Shown here: in pieces, positions 51,037 through 59,378 of the stretch
Layout: each line of letters opens with the position of its first letter
Numbering within the stretch: the first letter of the stretch is position 1
From: JAABVD01 sp965204545
GTDB lineage: Bacteria > Verrucomicrobiota > Verrucomicrobiia > Opitutales > UBA2995
Direction of reading: 5' to 3'
Length of the DNA: 64,000 nt
Assembly (NCBI GenBank): GCA_965204545.1
Contig: CBDBFA010000004.1
Location: 1 to 64,000 of the forward strand
Notes under the pieces: generated by a model
What the model was told of the DNA's origin: nothing
Seen by the model: the letters and a program-made list of their open reading frames with translations, nothing else
Databases searched by the model: none
Position numbers and translations under genes: made by a program

Positions 51037-53402
51037 TGAAAACCTTCGGTTCGCTGGTTTTTCTGGGCATTCCATGGTGGTGGGCGGGGTTAATCGGCTG
51101 TTGCATCCTGCTCCCCTTGGCCTGGATGGCCTGGAAACCGGTTCGGCCTTTGGGTTGGAGGAACTGGATCCCGCTGAGCTCGAGGTGGTTGGGAATATTG
51201 CTGTTGCTGTCCTTTCTCCTGGAACCGCACTGGATCTCCCTGCGCCCCACCCGTGGGGCCAACATCGTCGCAGTCGTGGCCGATAACAGCCAGGGCCTTC
51301 AATTGAAAGAAGTAGGGCAATCGAAATCGCGGGGAGAGGAATTGAAGGACTGGCTGAACGGACCCGACCATTCCTGGCTGGCCCGGCTGGAAGACACCTT
51401 TCAGGTGAGACCTTACCGGTTTGACCGCGATTTGAGCCGCCTGAGCAACTTTAACCAATTGGACTTTCGGGGAGACCGGAGCAACCTGGGAAAAACTTTA
51501 CAGAGTATGCAGGACCGATTTCAAAAGCTGCCCCTGGCAGGCATCATCCTGCTCACGGACGGCAACGCCACCGATTTGGAAGAGGGACTTCCCGAGTTGG
51601 CCGGGCTTCCCCCGATCTATCCGGTGGTTGTGGGGAATCCGGGTCGGATTCCCGACTTGAGCCTCGACCGAATCGAACTGAGACAGACCTCCTTTGACGA
51701 CGCCCCGGTAACCTTGAAGGCGGAAGTCTCCTGGCGCGGGAATTTGAGGCGGCAGGTCGAAGTCGCGGTCGATGCCCTGGAAGTCCCCGCTATCGATACC
51801 CAACTTCCCGACCCGATTCAGTTGTCCCTGGGACCTTCCGGAAAATCCCAGGCCGTCACTTTCCAATGGCGGCCCATGCAATCGGGTCTGCAGTTCTTGG
51901 AAGCCTCGGTAGAGCCGTTGGAATGGGAGGATGATACCGGAGAGGCCACCGAGCTGAACAACCGCAGCCTTTTCATGTTGGATCGGGGCCAAACCGAATA
52001 CCGCATTCTCTACGTCAGCGGCCGGCCCAATTGGGAATATAAATTCCTCAACCGCGCCTTGGCGGAAGATCCTCAACTACACATGGTCGGGCTGATTCGC
52101 GTGGCCCGACGAGAGCCGAAGTTCGAGTTCAAGGGCCGGGCCGGGGAGTCGAGCAACCCCTTGTTTCGGGGATTCGAGGAAGAGGATGAAGCCGAACGCT
52201 ACGACCAACCGGTACTGGTCCGCCTCAATACGCGGGACCAGGAGGAACTGAGGGGGGGATTTCCCCAAACAGCGGAGGATCTGTTTAAATATGACGGGGT
52301 GATATTGGACGACGTGGAGGCGGAGTTCTTCACCTTCAAACAACTCGATATGCTGCGCAAGTTTGCTTCTCTTCGCGGCGGGGGATTGATTCTGCTGGGT
52401 GGCGCTGACGCCCTTAATGAGGGCGGTTATGCCGACACACCTTTGGCCGGCGCCCTGCCCGTTCACATCGATCGCCCGGCAAAGGCTCCTCCCTCGGAAG
52501 ATCTCAGGTGGCGCCTGACCAGGGAAGGTTGGGTGGAACCCTGGATGCGAATCCGTTCTCTTGAGACAGAGGAAAGAGCCCGGCTCAACGCCATGCCGCC
52601 CTTCCAGGTTTTGAATCCGTTGCCCTCCATTAAACCGGGAGCCAGTGTCCTGGCCGAGGTGGAGGACCGATCGGGAAAGCGGTTCCCGGGACTGGCAGCC
52701 CATCCCTTCGGGGCGGGGCGGGTGGCCTGTCTCACCGTGGGCGATATCTGGCGCTGGGGGTTGCGGGAGGAAAACGACCAGGTAGATTTGGCCCGGTTCT
52801 GGCGGCAAATGGCGCGCTGGCTGGTCACCGATACTCCCCGTCAAGTGAGTTTGGAAGCCAAGTTGAAAGGTGAAAAGATTGCACTTGAAGTCGTTGCTCG
52901 AGATGCCGCCTATCAAACAGCCGAACTGGCCCAGGCACGCCTGACCATCAGCCGGGTGATCGAACTGGACGAGGCAACAGAGGAACGGGGATTTTCCCAA
53001 GTTTCCTTTCAAGTCGAACCGGTATCGGGGGAGCCCGGACGTTTTGCCACGACCTTTACTCCCCGGGACGGGGGAGCCTACCTGGCCGAGGTGGAAGTAA
53101 CGGATGGGGACGGAGCAGTGGTAGGCAGGGCCGAGGCCGGCTGGGTAACCGATCCGGCCGGGGAGGAGTTTCGGTCCATGGACCCCAATCGTGCAATTTT
53201 GGAGGAACTGGCCCTGCGAACCGGCGGACAGGTCCTGGGGTTTGCCGATCTGGGCGGGGTGAGCGGTCTGCTTTCCCGCCAACCCGCCCCCTTCACCGAA
53301 ACCTGGACCCGTCCCCTGTGGCACCGCAACTGGCTCTTCCTGGGGATTCTGGGCTGCTTTCTGGTCGAGTGGGCAGCAAGGCGATTGAGAGGGCTGCCGT
53401 GA
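51036..53402 (+). CDS. Membrane protein with VWA-like and amidotransferase-like domains
   Basis: A 788-residue protein with two N-terminal membrane helices (about 12-33 and 50-66), a VWA-like domain ('IVAVVADNSQG' near 76, 'GIILLTDGNATD' near 168), and Ig-like beta regions. A class-I glutamine-amidotransferase-like fold covers about 325-480 ('ILYVSGRPNWEYKFLNRAL', 'GGGLILLGG'). The C-terminal membrane helix is near 770. This is the layout of the large 'glutamine amidotransferase-like VWA' members of MoxR clusters. No catalytic Cys is evident. The TGA overlaps the GTG of the next gene. Confidence 0.78.
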   Translation: MKTFGSLVFLGIPWWWAGLIGCCILLPLAWMAWKPVRPLGWRNWIPLSSRWLGILLLLSFLLEPHWISLRPTRGANIVAVVADNSQGLQLKEVGQSKSRGEELKDWLNGPDHSWLARLEDTFQVRPYRFDRDLSRLSNFNQLDFRGDRSNLGKTLQSMQDRFQKLPLAGIILLTDGNATDLEEGLPELAGLPPIYPVVVGNPGRIPDLSLDRIELRQTSFDDAPVTLKAEVSWRGNLRRQVEVAVDALEVPAIDTQLPDPIQLSLGPSGKSQAVTFQWRPMQSGLQFLEASVEPLEWEDDTGEATELNNRSLFMLDRGQTEYRILYVSGRPNWEYKFLNRALAEDPQLHMVGLIRVARREPKFEFKGRAGESSNPLFRGFEEEDEAERYDQPVLVRLNTRDQEELRGGFPQTAEDLFKYDGVILDDVEAEFFTFKQLDMLRKFASLRGGGLILLGGADALNEGGYADTPLAGALPVHIDRPAKAPPSEDLRWRLTREGWVEPWMRIRSLETEERARLNAMPPFQVLNPLPSIKPGASVLAEVEDRSGKRFPGLAAHPFGAGRVACLTVGDIWRWGLREENDQVDLARFWRQMARWLVTDTPRQVSLEAKLKGEKIALEVVARDAAYQTAELAQARLTISRVIELDEATEERGFSQVSFQVEPVSGEPGRFATTFTPRDGGAYLAEVEVTDGDGAVVGRAEAGWVTDPAGEEFRSMDPNRAILEELALRTGGQVLGFADLGGVSGLLSRQPAPFTETWTRPLWHRNWLFLGILGCFLVEWAARRLRGLP

Positions 53403-54388
53403 GAAAATTGCACACGCTGTTCTGGCTCCTGTTCGCCACTGGTGCCCTTTGCGGAAGAGCCAGCCACGAAGTGCTGGTTATTGTTGGCGCCCTAGGACAA
53501 CCCAGATTTGAGAGCGGATTCAAAGCCGCTGCCGAATCCTGGAAGGAAGCATGCGGCGAAGCCGGGGCGGAAATCGTCGTGGTGGGGCTGGAGGAAGCCG
53601 ACCGCGGCACGGAAAAAGAAATGGTTTTTCAATGGATCGATAATCTGGACGCCACTGCCGCCATGCCGGCTTGGATCGTCTATCTCGGGCATGGAACCTA
53701 CAACGGACGCAATGCCCATTTGAACTTGCGGGGACCCGACATTTCCGCTTCGGAGTTGGCCGACAGGTTGCCCCATATGGAACGCACTTTGATATTTATT
53801 CACGGCGGTTCCGCCAGCGGGCCCTTTCTGCCCACCATCAGCGGCCCCAACCGCATCGTAATTTCCGCCACGCGCAGCGGGGAGGAAATCAACTACGCCC
53901 GGTTCGGGGAGGTATTCGCCCAAATGGTGGGAAGTTCGTCCGGGGATATGGACCGGGACGGCCAAACTTCTCTGTTGGAAGCATTTCTTAGCTCACATCA
54001 TGCCGTGGATACCTTTTACAAGGAAGCGGGTCGATTGGCCTCGGAACATCCCTTGATCGACGATAATGGAGATATGTTGGGCACCCCGCCCGACTGGTTC
54101 CGGGGAACGCGCGTAATCAAGGAATCCGAAAAAAAACGGGATCCCGATGGATTCCGCGCCCACCAGATTGCGCTCATTCCATCGGAACAGGAACGAAAGT
54201 TGAGCCCGGAACAGCGGCAGCGCCGCAACCGTCTCGAAGCCAAATTGGAGGCTCTGCGCAAAGAGAAGTCGGACATTCCGGAGGACCTGTATTACGATCG
54301 ACTCCAAGCCGTTTTCCTGGAATTAGGCAAAATTTACTTTCCCGAAGACTGCCCGTCTTCTACGGTGACCGAACCCGAGGATTTCTAG
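53399..54388 (+). CDS. C13/caspase-like protein lacking the catalytic cysteine
   Basis: A 329-residue exported protein starting with GTG at 53399 (signal peptide 'MRKLHTLFWLLFATGALCG'). The core (about 23-180) has the alternating beta-strand pattern of the legumain/caspase fold, with 'WIVYLGHGTYNG' near 97. The His-Gly there corresponds to the catalytic His of clan CD. The strand that should end in Ala-Cys reads 'LIFIHGGSASGPF' near 136, with Gly where Cys is expected. It may be a pseudo-enzyme. The C-terminal 100 residues are charged and helical. It is last in the MoxR operon. Confidence 0.62.
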   Translation: MRKLHTLFWLLFATGALCGRASHEVLVIVGALGQPRFESGFKAAAESWKEACGEAGAEIVVVGLEEADRGTEKEMVFQWIDNLDATAAMPAWIVYLGHGTYNGRNAHLNLRGPDISASELADRLPHMERTLIFIHGGSASGPFLPTISGPNRIVISATRSGEEINYARFGEVFAQMVGSSSGDMDRDGQTSLLEAFLSSHHAVDTFYKEAGRLASEHPLIDDNGDMLGTPPDWFRGTRVIKESEKKRDPDGFRAHQIALIPSEQERKLSPEQRQRRNRLEAKLEALRKEKSDIPEDLYYDRLQAVFLELGKIYFPEDCPSSTVTEPEDF

Positions 54389-54652
54389 AGGTTACGGCAT
54401 CGCGGGGACGCGATTGCCCTACCATTTCACAACCTAAGCGGTAGGGCGACGGCATCCTTGCCGCGCCTGAAAATTTCTCATGCCGCGATCCCACGAAACA
54501 GTCCCGAAGCAATCGCGGCGTAAAGCCGCTCCCACAGCTTATTATTCCATTCCATCTCTCCCCCATTCCATCACTCCATAACTCCATTGCTCCATCCCTC
54601 CTTTCCTTTCGATCACGATCAAGATCACGATTAACCTCTGTCCTCCAAGGGG
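54389..54652. other. Intergenic region with hairpins and repeats
   Basis: No gene. A hairpin ATCGCG-GGGA-CGCGAT lies at 54399-54414, the 35-bp dispersed repeat copy B at 54450-54484, and 'gatcacgatcaagatcacg' hexamers near 54609-54631. Confidence 0.65.
54450..54484 (+). repeat. 35-bp dispersed repeat, copy B
   Basis: Identical to 16-50, including its small stem-loop. It lies 35 bp after another hairpin in the same spacer. Confidence 0.75.
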
Positions 54653-55639
54653 TCAGGGCTGAGCCGTGACGTACTCGGCGTACCGGCCCGCCACGTCGGC
54701 CTGTTTTTCATCACCTTCGTGGATGTAGATGCGATACTTGAAGGTCAGAGACGTTTCGGGCGGAATGGTCAGATTTCCACTTCCGGGGGGTCGACCTTCG
54801 AAATAATGGAGGCCGAAGGGATTAGCGGCAAAGAGTCCGTAGTCCCTGACATGCCACCAAGTGGGATGCCGCGGATTATCCGGGTGATCGAAAATAGCCA
54901 TGCCCACAATTTTTCCCTTCACAAATCCGTAGTAATCGCACCAGGCGGCTCGTTTGCCCCAGGTGTCTCCATCCCTCATTCCAGTGCTTTGAACAATGTG
55001 GCCGGGGGAGATTCCACCGGTATCATGCTTCGGTTTGTGGGGCATCGATCCCGCCACCCGAATGGCCATGGAGCCTTCCTTCGTATCGCCCAAAACCAAA
55101 GGTTCTTCACCGGCAATATAGGATATTTCATAATCGAAGAGGCGTTCATTTTTCGGGCGATTATAAACCCGAAAGGTTCTTTCGTCCCGGCAAATCAAAT
55201 CCCCGTCTTTGGAGATCCACTTGTTGGCCGAACGAATGAGGCCGACATCCTTACCCGACCGAATTTCTAAAAACCGGTCGTGCTCGATGGTGCCGAAGTT
55301 TTTCGTCCGGGCCCAGAAATCAACTCCGTTGACATCCCCATGGGCATACCAGAGCGATTGGTGATGGGGATGATCGTGCGACTCACCATCTACGGTTTTC
55401 ATGGGATAATTCCGCGTAACCGGCAATCCGCCCGGGCCGTGCACGGGGTAGAAATAAACAGTCCTCTCGCCCGTGAAATGATACTTGGTAAACAACTCCC
55501 CGTTTATCTCGATGCGCAGGAAACCATCCTCGGGAATGATATTCACGCCATCCCCGGATCGATCGGGAGCGGCAGAAAGGATGGCGACAACACCCAATAT
55601 GGAGGCGCCAGTCAGAAACGATGTAATGATTTTCAGCAT
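54653..55639 (-). CDS. PmoA-like family protein (DUF6807), exported
   Basis: A 328-residue secreted protein (signal peptide about 1-24, ending SAAP). Hallmarks of the family are 'SHDHPHHQSLWYAHGDVNGVDFW' split near 87-109 and 'GFVKGKIVGMAIFDHPDNPRHP' near 240-261, rich in histidines that may bind metal. The last beta-rich part ends 'GRYAEYVTAQP'. The annotated name 'methane oxygenase PmoA' for this family is misleading; members occur in planctomycete and verrucomicrobial heterotrophs, often with sugar-degradation genes, and have no proven role in methane oxidation. Confidence 0.88.
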   Translation of the reverse strand: MLKIITSFLTGASILGVVAILSAAPDRSGDGVNIIPEDGFLRIEINGELFTKYHFTGERTVYFYPVHGPGGLPVTRNYPMKTVDGESHDHPHHQSLWYAHGDVNGVDFWARTKNFGTIEHDRFLEIRSGKDVGLIRSANKWISKDGDLICRDERTFRVYNRPKNERLFDYEISYIAGEEPLVLGDTKEGSMAIRVAGSMPHKPKHDTGGISPGHIVQSTGMRDGDTWGKRAAWCDYYGFVKGKIVGMAIFDHPDNPRHPTWWHVRDYGLFAANPFGLHYFEGRPPGSGNLTIPPETSLTFKYRIYIHEGDEKQADVAGRYAEYVTAQP

Positions 55640-56041
55640 GGGTTAAATAGTTCAGTTGAACCTCCCATTCGGGTCAATGGGTCTTCTCCCTATATTTTGG
55701 GCTTGGTGAGAGGAATCTCGCAAAGCTCGCCAAGAACGCAGAGAGGGAAGCGCCCAAGGGCGCCGTGGATAGCCACAAAAAAGCACAAAAAACACAAAAT
55801 TACTCATTGGCGCCTCCTGGCGCCAATCTTTGCGACCATTGCGATCTTTGCGTGAGTCAATTCTTTATCCCGTCCATCCTGTTCATCCATGTTCAATTTC
55901 TCATTCCATCACTCCAACACTCCACCATTCCATCACTCCTTTCCTTTCGATCACGATCACGATTACGATTTTTCAGCCTTCATCCTTCAGCCTTTTTTAC
56001 CTCTGTGCTCTCTGTGTCCTCTGTGGTTATTCTCTTCTCTT
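55640..56041. other. Repeat-filled intergenic region
   Basis: About 400 bp without a gene. It contains 'ctcgcaaagctcgcc' nonamers, a GGCGCCTCCTGGCGCC pair near 55810, 'catcactccaacactccacc' heptamer debris, 'gatcacgatcacgatt' hexamers near 55950, and 'ctgtgctctctgtgtcctctgtgg' nonamers near 56004. Confidence 0.65.
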
Positions 56042-57643
56042 TTATGGTGATCTGACGAACGGGTCGCTATAGGGAGGGCGCTCAAACCGCACCGGGTCTT
56101 CGACTACCCGAGGATCGTTTTCAGCGACTAAGGTATCCATCAATTCCCGGCGGAGTTTCAATTTGATCTCCGAGTATTCTTTTTCACCGGCCACGTTGGT
56201 CAGGTAGTCGGGATCCTTGCGCAAGTCGTAGAGTTCTTCCTCAGGGCGTTTGGCCACGGCATAGTCATAGAATGGGCGATTCTCCGGCTCTTTGCGATGC
56301 TCGATTACCCACCTCTTGGTTGGGCTGGCATCCAAGTCGCCGAAGCCTATGAAGGTGTTGCCCTCCAAAGCGTCCAGGTCGGAAAATTCATCGTCCAGAA
56401 CCACGTCTGGCGTTCCCATGGGCCAGCGGTCCGGCTCGAAATTGCGTATGTACAAATAGTCCTTGGTGCGGATGGCCCGCTGGGGATAAGGCAAAAATCC
56501 TTCCCGGGCCGCCGCGACGTGTCGCTCCCGCCCCAGTATGACAGAGTCGCGAGCCGGATCGATCTGTCCCGATCCTTCCGCCAGAAAGAGAGGCATTAAA
56601 TCGCGCTCAGCCATGCCTTCGGGTACAGGCGCTTGACCGGCTTTCAAAAAAGTCGGCGCCAACTCGCGCAGGTTGATAAAGTCACTCACTACCCTGCCCG
56701 GCTTGATCTTTCCCGGCCAATGAGCGGCCAAAGTTACTTCAGTCCCCAAATCATAGAGATTGCATTTTCCCCGCGGTATGCCGGGAATGCCGTGATCCCC
56801 ACTGATTACTACCAGCGTGTTGTCCAACTCACCCATCTCCTCCAACATTTTTAAAATCAGGCCGATCCCGGCGTCCACTGCGAGACATTCGCCCAGGTAG
56901 TCGTTGAAGTCTTCCCGCACGTCGTGGACATCCGGAAGAAATTTTGGCAACCTGCCCTTCAATTTATCGGGATCCAGACCCCAGAGTGCTTGGCCCGATC
57001 CCTTGATCCACTTCCTATGCGTATTGGTCGGCCCCCACCAGTAACAAAAGGGCTGTCCCTCCTCCCGGTCGGCCACGAAGGCTTTAAAATTAGTCCTGAC
57101 CTCTTCGTATAATTCCTTCTTGGCGCCTTCGATTCCCAGCTTCTCAGCATTCCTACTGACAAATTGGGAGAAATTATTAAATTTAGTACCCCCTTGATGG
57201 TAGGCGGTTCGTTTGGCTCCGTAGGGCGCATGGGGAGGAGTTCCCGGGGTCCAAACCTTGTAGGAGTAACCAATATGGTATCCTGCCTCTTCCAGCTCGA
57301 GAGGGTATGAAGGTATATTCGGGTCCCAGATGGCGCCCTGCAGGATGGCTCCGCGTTCCGTATTCCAAAAATACCGGCCCGACAATATGGAACTGCGACA
57401 GGGCGTGCAAGATGGAGCCGGCACATAGGCGTTGGTAAATAAGACTCCTTCATTTGCAACCCGGTCGAAGTGAGGTGTTTCAATGAGAGCGCTGATCGAC
57501 TGTGGCCCTTCGATCTTTTCATAGGCGCTCGCATAACGACCCCAGTCATCGGCGAAGAGAAAGACTATATGGGGACGTCCATCGGCAAAATGTGAGCCCG
57601 TGGCCGTAGCAAAAAGAAATAGGAATGGGAAAATCGACTTCAT
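56042..57643 (-). CDS. Secreted sulfatase with CTPCR active-site motif
   Basis: A 533-residue sulfatase from the ATG at 57643 (signal peptide 'MKSIFPFLFLFATATGSHFA'). The frame extends 26 codons upstream into spacer sequence. Metal-site 'HIVFLFADDWG' follows the signal. The modification motif reads C-T-P-C-R with Cys79 ('CTPCRSSILSGR'), a Cys/Cys variant of C-x-P-S/A-R in which the second Cys replaces the usual Ser or Ala. 'LVVISGDHGIPG' lies near 285. Heparan-sulfatase-like genes of PVC bacteria have the same general plan. The substrate is unknown. Confidence 0.87.
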   Translation of the reverse strand: MKSIFPFLFLFATATGSHFADGRPHIVFLFADDWGRYASAYEKIEGPQSISALIETPHFDRVANEGVLFTNAYVPAPSCTPCRSSILSGRYFWNTERGAILQGAIWDPNIPSYPLELEEAGYHIGYSYKVWTPGTPPHAPYGAKRTAYHQGGTKFNNFSQFVSRNAEKLGIEGAKKELYEEVRTNFKAFVADREEGQPFCYWWGPTNTHRKWIKGSGQALWGLDPDKLKGRLPKFLPDVHDVREDFNDYLGECLAVDAGIGLILKMLEEMGELDNTLVVISGDHGIPGIPRGKCNLYDLGTEVTLAAHWPGKIKPGRVVSDFINLRELAPTFLKAGQAPVPEGMAERDLMPLFLAEGSGQIDPARDSVILGRERHVAAAREGFLPYPQRAIRTKDYLYIRNFEPDRWPMGTPDVVLDDEFSDLDALEGNTFIGFGDLDASPTKRWVIEHRKEPENRPFYDYAVAKRPEEELYDLRKDPDYLTNVAGEKEYSEIKLKLRRELMDTLVAENDPRVVEDPVRFERPPYSDPFVRSP

Positions 57644-58067
57644 GGTTACCTTCACAAAATATACGTGGGATGCCCTAGCCGCCAAGCACAGAGGCGCGTT
57701 AAGGCGCCCATCCTCCTTCACCCGTTGGGACTACGGCGTGACAGGGAGGGCGCCAATTAGGAATTAGGAATGAGGAATGGGGGAGAAAAGGCTGAAGGCT
57801 GAAGGAGGAAGGCTGAAAAAGGGAGAAGGAGAAAAACCACGGATTACACGGATGAGCACGGATAATTCAAATCCTGTCCATCCTGTTTATCCATGTTTTT
57901 TCCTCAGAATCTTTGCGCTCTTGGCGTGCTTTGCGAGAGGCTAATACTCTCCTTCCTCTGTGCTCTCGGTGTCCTCTGTGGTTTTTTCTAATCCATGTCT
58001 TTGAGCTCTTGGCAAGAGGTGATGGTGGAGAATACTTCAATACTAGGGCTGACCCCCTAGGAGCCAT
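57644..58067. other. Repeat-filled intergenic region
   Basis: No gene. Features are 'gggcgccaattaggaattagg' (inverse of the heptamer composite), 'aggctgaaggctgaagg' tandem debris near 57787, 'ccatcctgtttatccatg' phrases and 'ctctgtgctctcggtgtcctctgtgg' nonamers near 57955. The short open frames here translate repeats. Confidence 0.6.
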
Positions 58068-59234
58068 CTATTTGGTCAAACAGGCCCGCAAATAAGCCGC
58101 TGGCTGGAAATCGTGAAGGATTCGGATGGTTTCTCCGTTTCGATGAAGGCGCACCTCGGGGACATTGATCTGGGGTGTTTTATGGGGAGCAAAGAGAATG
58201 TCGTCATGGGTGGCGTTTTTTGTTTCCCGGAACCGGTCCGGGGTGAGGTGACCGCCCAGGTGATCGCTCCTGCCGGTAGCCACATGTACGGTACCGAGGA
58301 TTTTTTCGTCCTGGATGTCTCGATTGGAAACGGGGAGGACCTGGGTGCCGAAGCCGAGTTCGCCAATTTCCCCGGTGGCGGGATCGCTGGCCATCTTGGC
58401 ATTGTGGGCTTCGATTACAGCGGGGTTGCCTTGGAGCAGCTCGGCGGCCTGAATGCGCCCCTTGGAAACGTGCATGATTCCGATGGTGCCGTCTTCATAA
58501 AGCAGGGGAAAACGGCCTTCCGCGCCGGTGGGGACAAAATACACTTCCCCGGCGGGGAGATTGGCAATGTCGGGTTCTTTTCCCAGGCAAAGGCCGTGGC
58601 TTTTCTGGGCCTCCTGTCCATCAAGCATCAGTTTGAGGGTGTGTTTACGGCCATCGACCTCGAAATCGATTTCCGCCCAATCGGAACGGGTCATGCGGAG
58701 GCGCAATTTCTCGGCTTGGGCGGAAACTGCCCGGTAATCCACGGCCAGACCCGACCGCAGAATAGTGTCATTCATGCCGTGCATGGTAGCGCCGCGGAAT
58801 CCCCATTGCCTGGCCGAGGCTGTCAAAGGTGCGGTGGCTGATTCGGTGGAAATGCAGAGAATGAGATCGTATGGTTTATAGACGTCTTCGACCAAACTGA
58901 GTCGATTGCCCTGGGGGTCGCGACAATCTTCCGGAAGGTCGAGATTGGAACCGCCGGTGCGTTTATAGGCGTAGATTTGGCCGCCTGTCAGCCCCAACTC
59001 CCGCAGGACACCCTCCTTGAAGGCAAGGTAGAATTTTTCGTATGCGTGGCGTTGGATAGTGAGGGACGCATCCTGCAGGAAGGCGAAGTCCCTCATCAGG
59101 GAAGGATCATCCAAGTCGATCAAAATACAGATCTTTTCCTCTGGCTCCGGTTCAAATACCGTTTTCAATAACCGGCCCAGGTTGAAGGGAGGAAAGGTCT
59201 TTGGCTTTTCTTCTTTGGTCAGAACGTCTAACAC
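58068..59234 (-). CDS. M29-like metallo-aminopeptidase family protein
   Basis: A 388-residue protein starting with GTG at 59234. Its C-terminal two-thirds follow the aminopeptidase M29 (AmpS/aminopeptidase T) pattern: 'NLPAGEVYFVPTGAEG' near 228, a small beta domain, 'IGELGFGTQ' near 293 with a metal-ligand Glu, 'DEKILGTVHVATG' near 311 with Glu and His ligands, and 'NATHDDILF' near 339 with His and Asp. The N-terminal 130 residues are more diverged. M29 enzymes trim N-terminal residues from peptides using two metals. Confidence in the family is moderate; the true start is uncertain. Confidence 0.68.
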   Translation of the reverse strand: MLDVLTKEEKPKTFPPFNLGRLLKTVFEPEPEEKICILIDLDDPSLMRDFAFLQDASLTIQRHAYEKFYLAFKEGVLRELGLTGGQIYAYKRTGGSNLDLPEDCRDPQGNRLSLVEDVYKPYDLILCISTESATAPLTASARQWGFRGATMHGMNDTILRSGLAVDYRAVSAQAEKLRLRMTRSDWAEIDFEVDGRKHTLKLMLDGQEAQKSHGLCLGKEPDIANLPAGEVYFVPTGAEGRFPLLYEDGTIGIMHVSKGRIQAAELLQGNPAVIEAHNAKMASDPATGEIGELGFGTQVLPVSNRDIQDEKILGTVHVATGRSDHLGGHLTPDRFRETKNATHDDILFAPHKTPQINVPEVRLHRNGETIRILHDFQPAAYLRACLTK

Positions 59235-59378
59235 GGCGAATTGATGTAAAGGTTATAAGGTCAGTTTCCAGGTCAAACCTGCAAAATCCATCTTTATGTC
59301 GGGCAAGTTTGTCATCCTTTCAAGCGAATTGCGCGCTTACTTCCAGGGTTGGAGGAAGGAATGGGCGGGTTAAGATGC

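Noticed and set aside
52077..53324. Long antisense open frame (415 codons) opposite the VWA-like membrane protein gene
   Set aside because: It lies wholly inside a gene with clear domains and tight coupling to both neighbours. Its translation is Gly/Gln/Pro-rich without domains, as expected from the codon bias of the sense strand. Similar shadows at 7695-8753, 20339-21313, 25820-26437 and 40865-41734 were dropped for the same reason.
54653..55639. Methane mono-oxygenase subunit
   Set aside because: The PmoA label of this DUF6807 family is historical; the protein is a soluble secreted one and no methane-oxidation genes are present.
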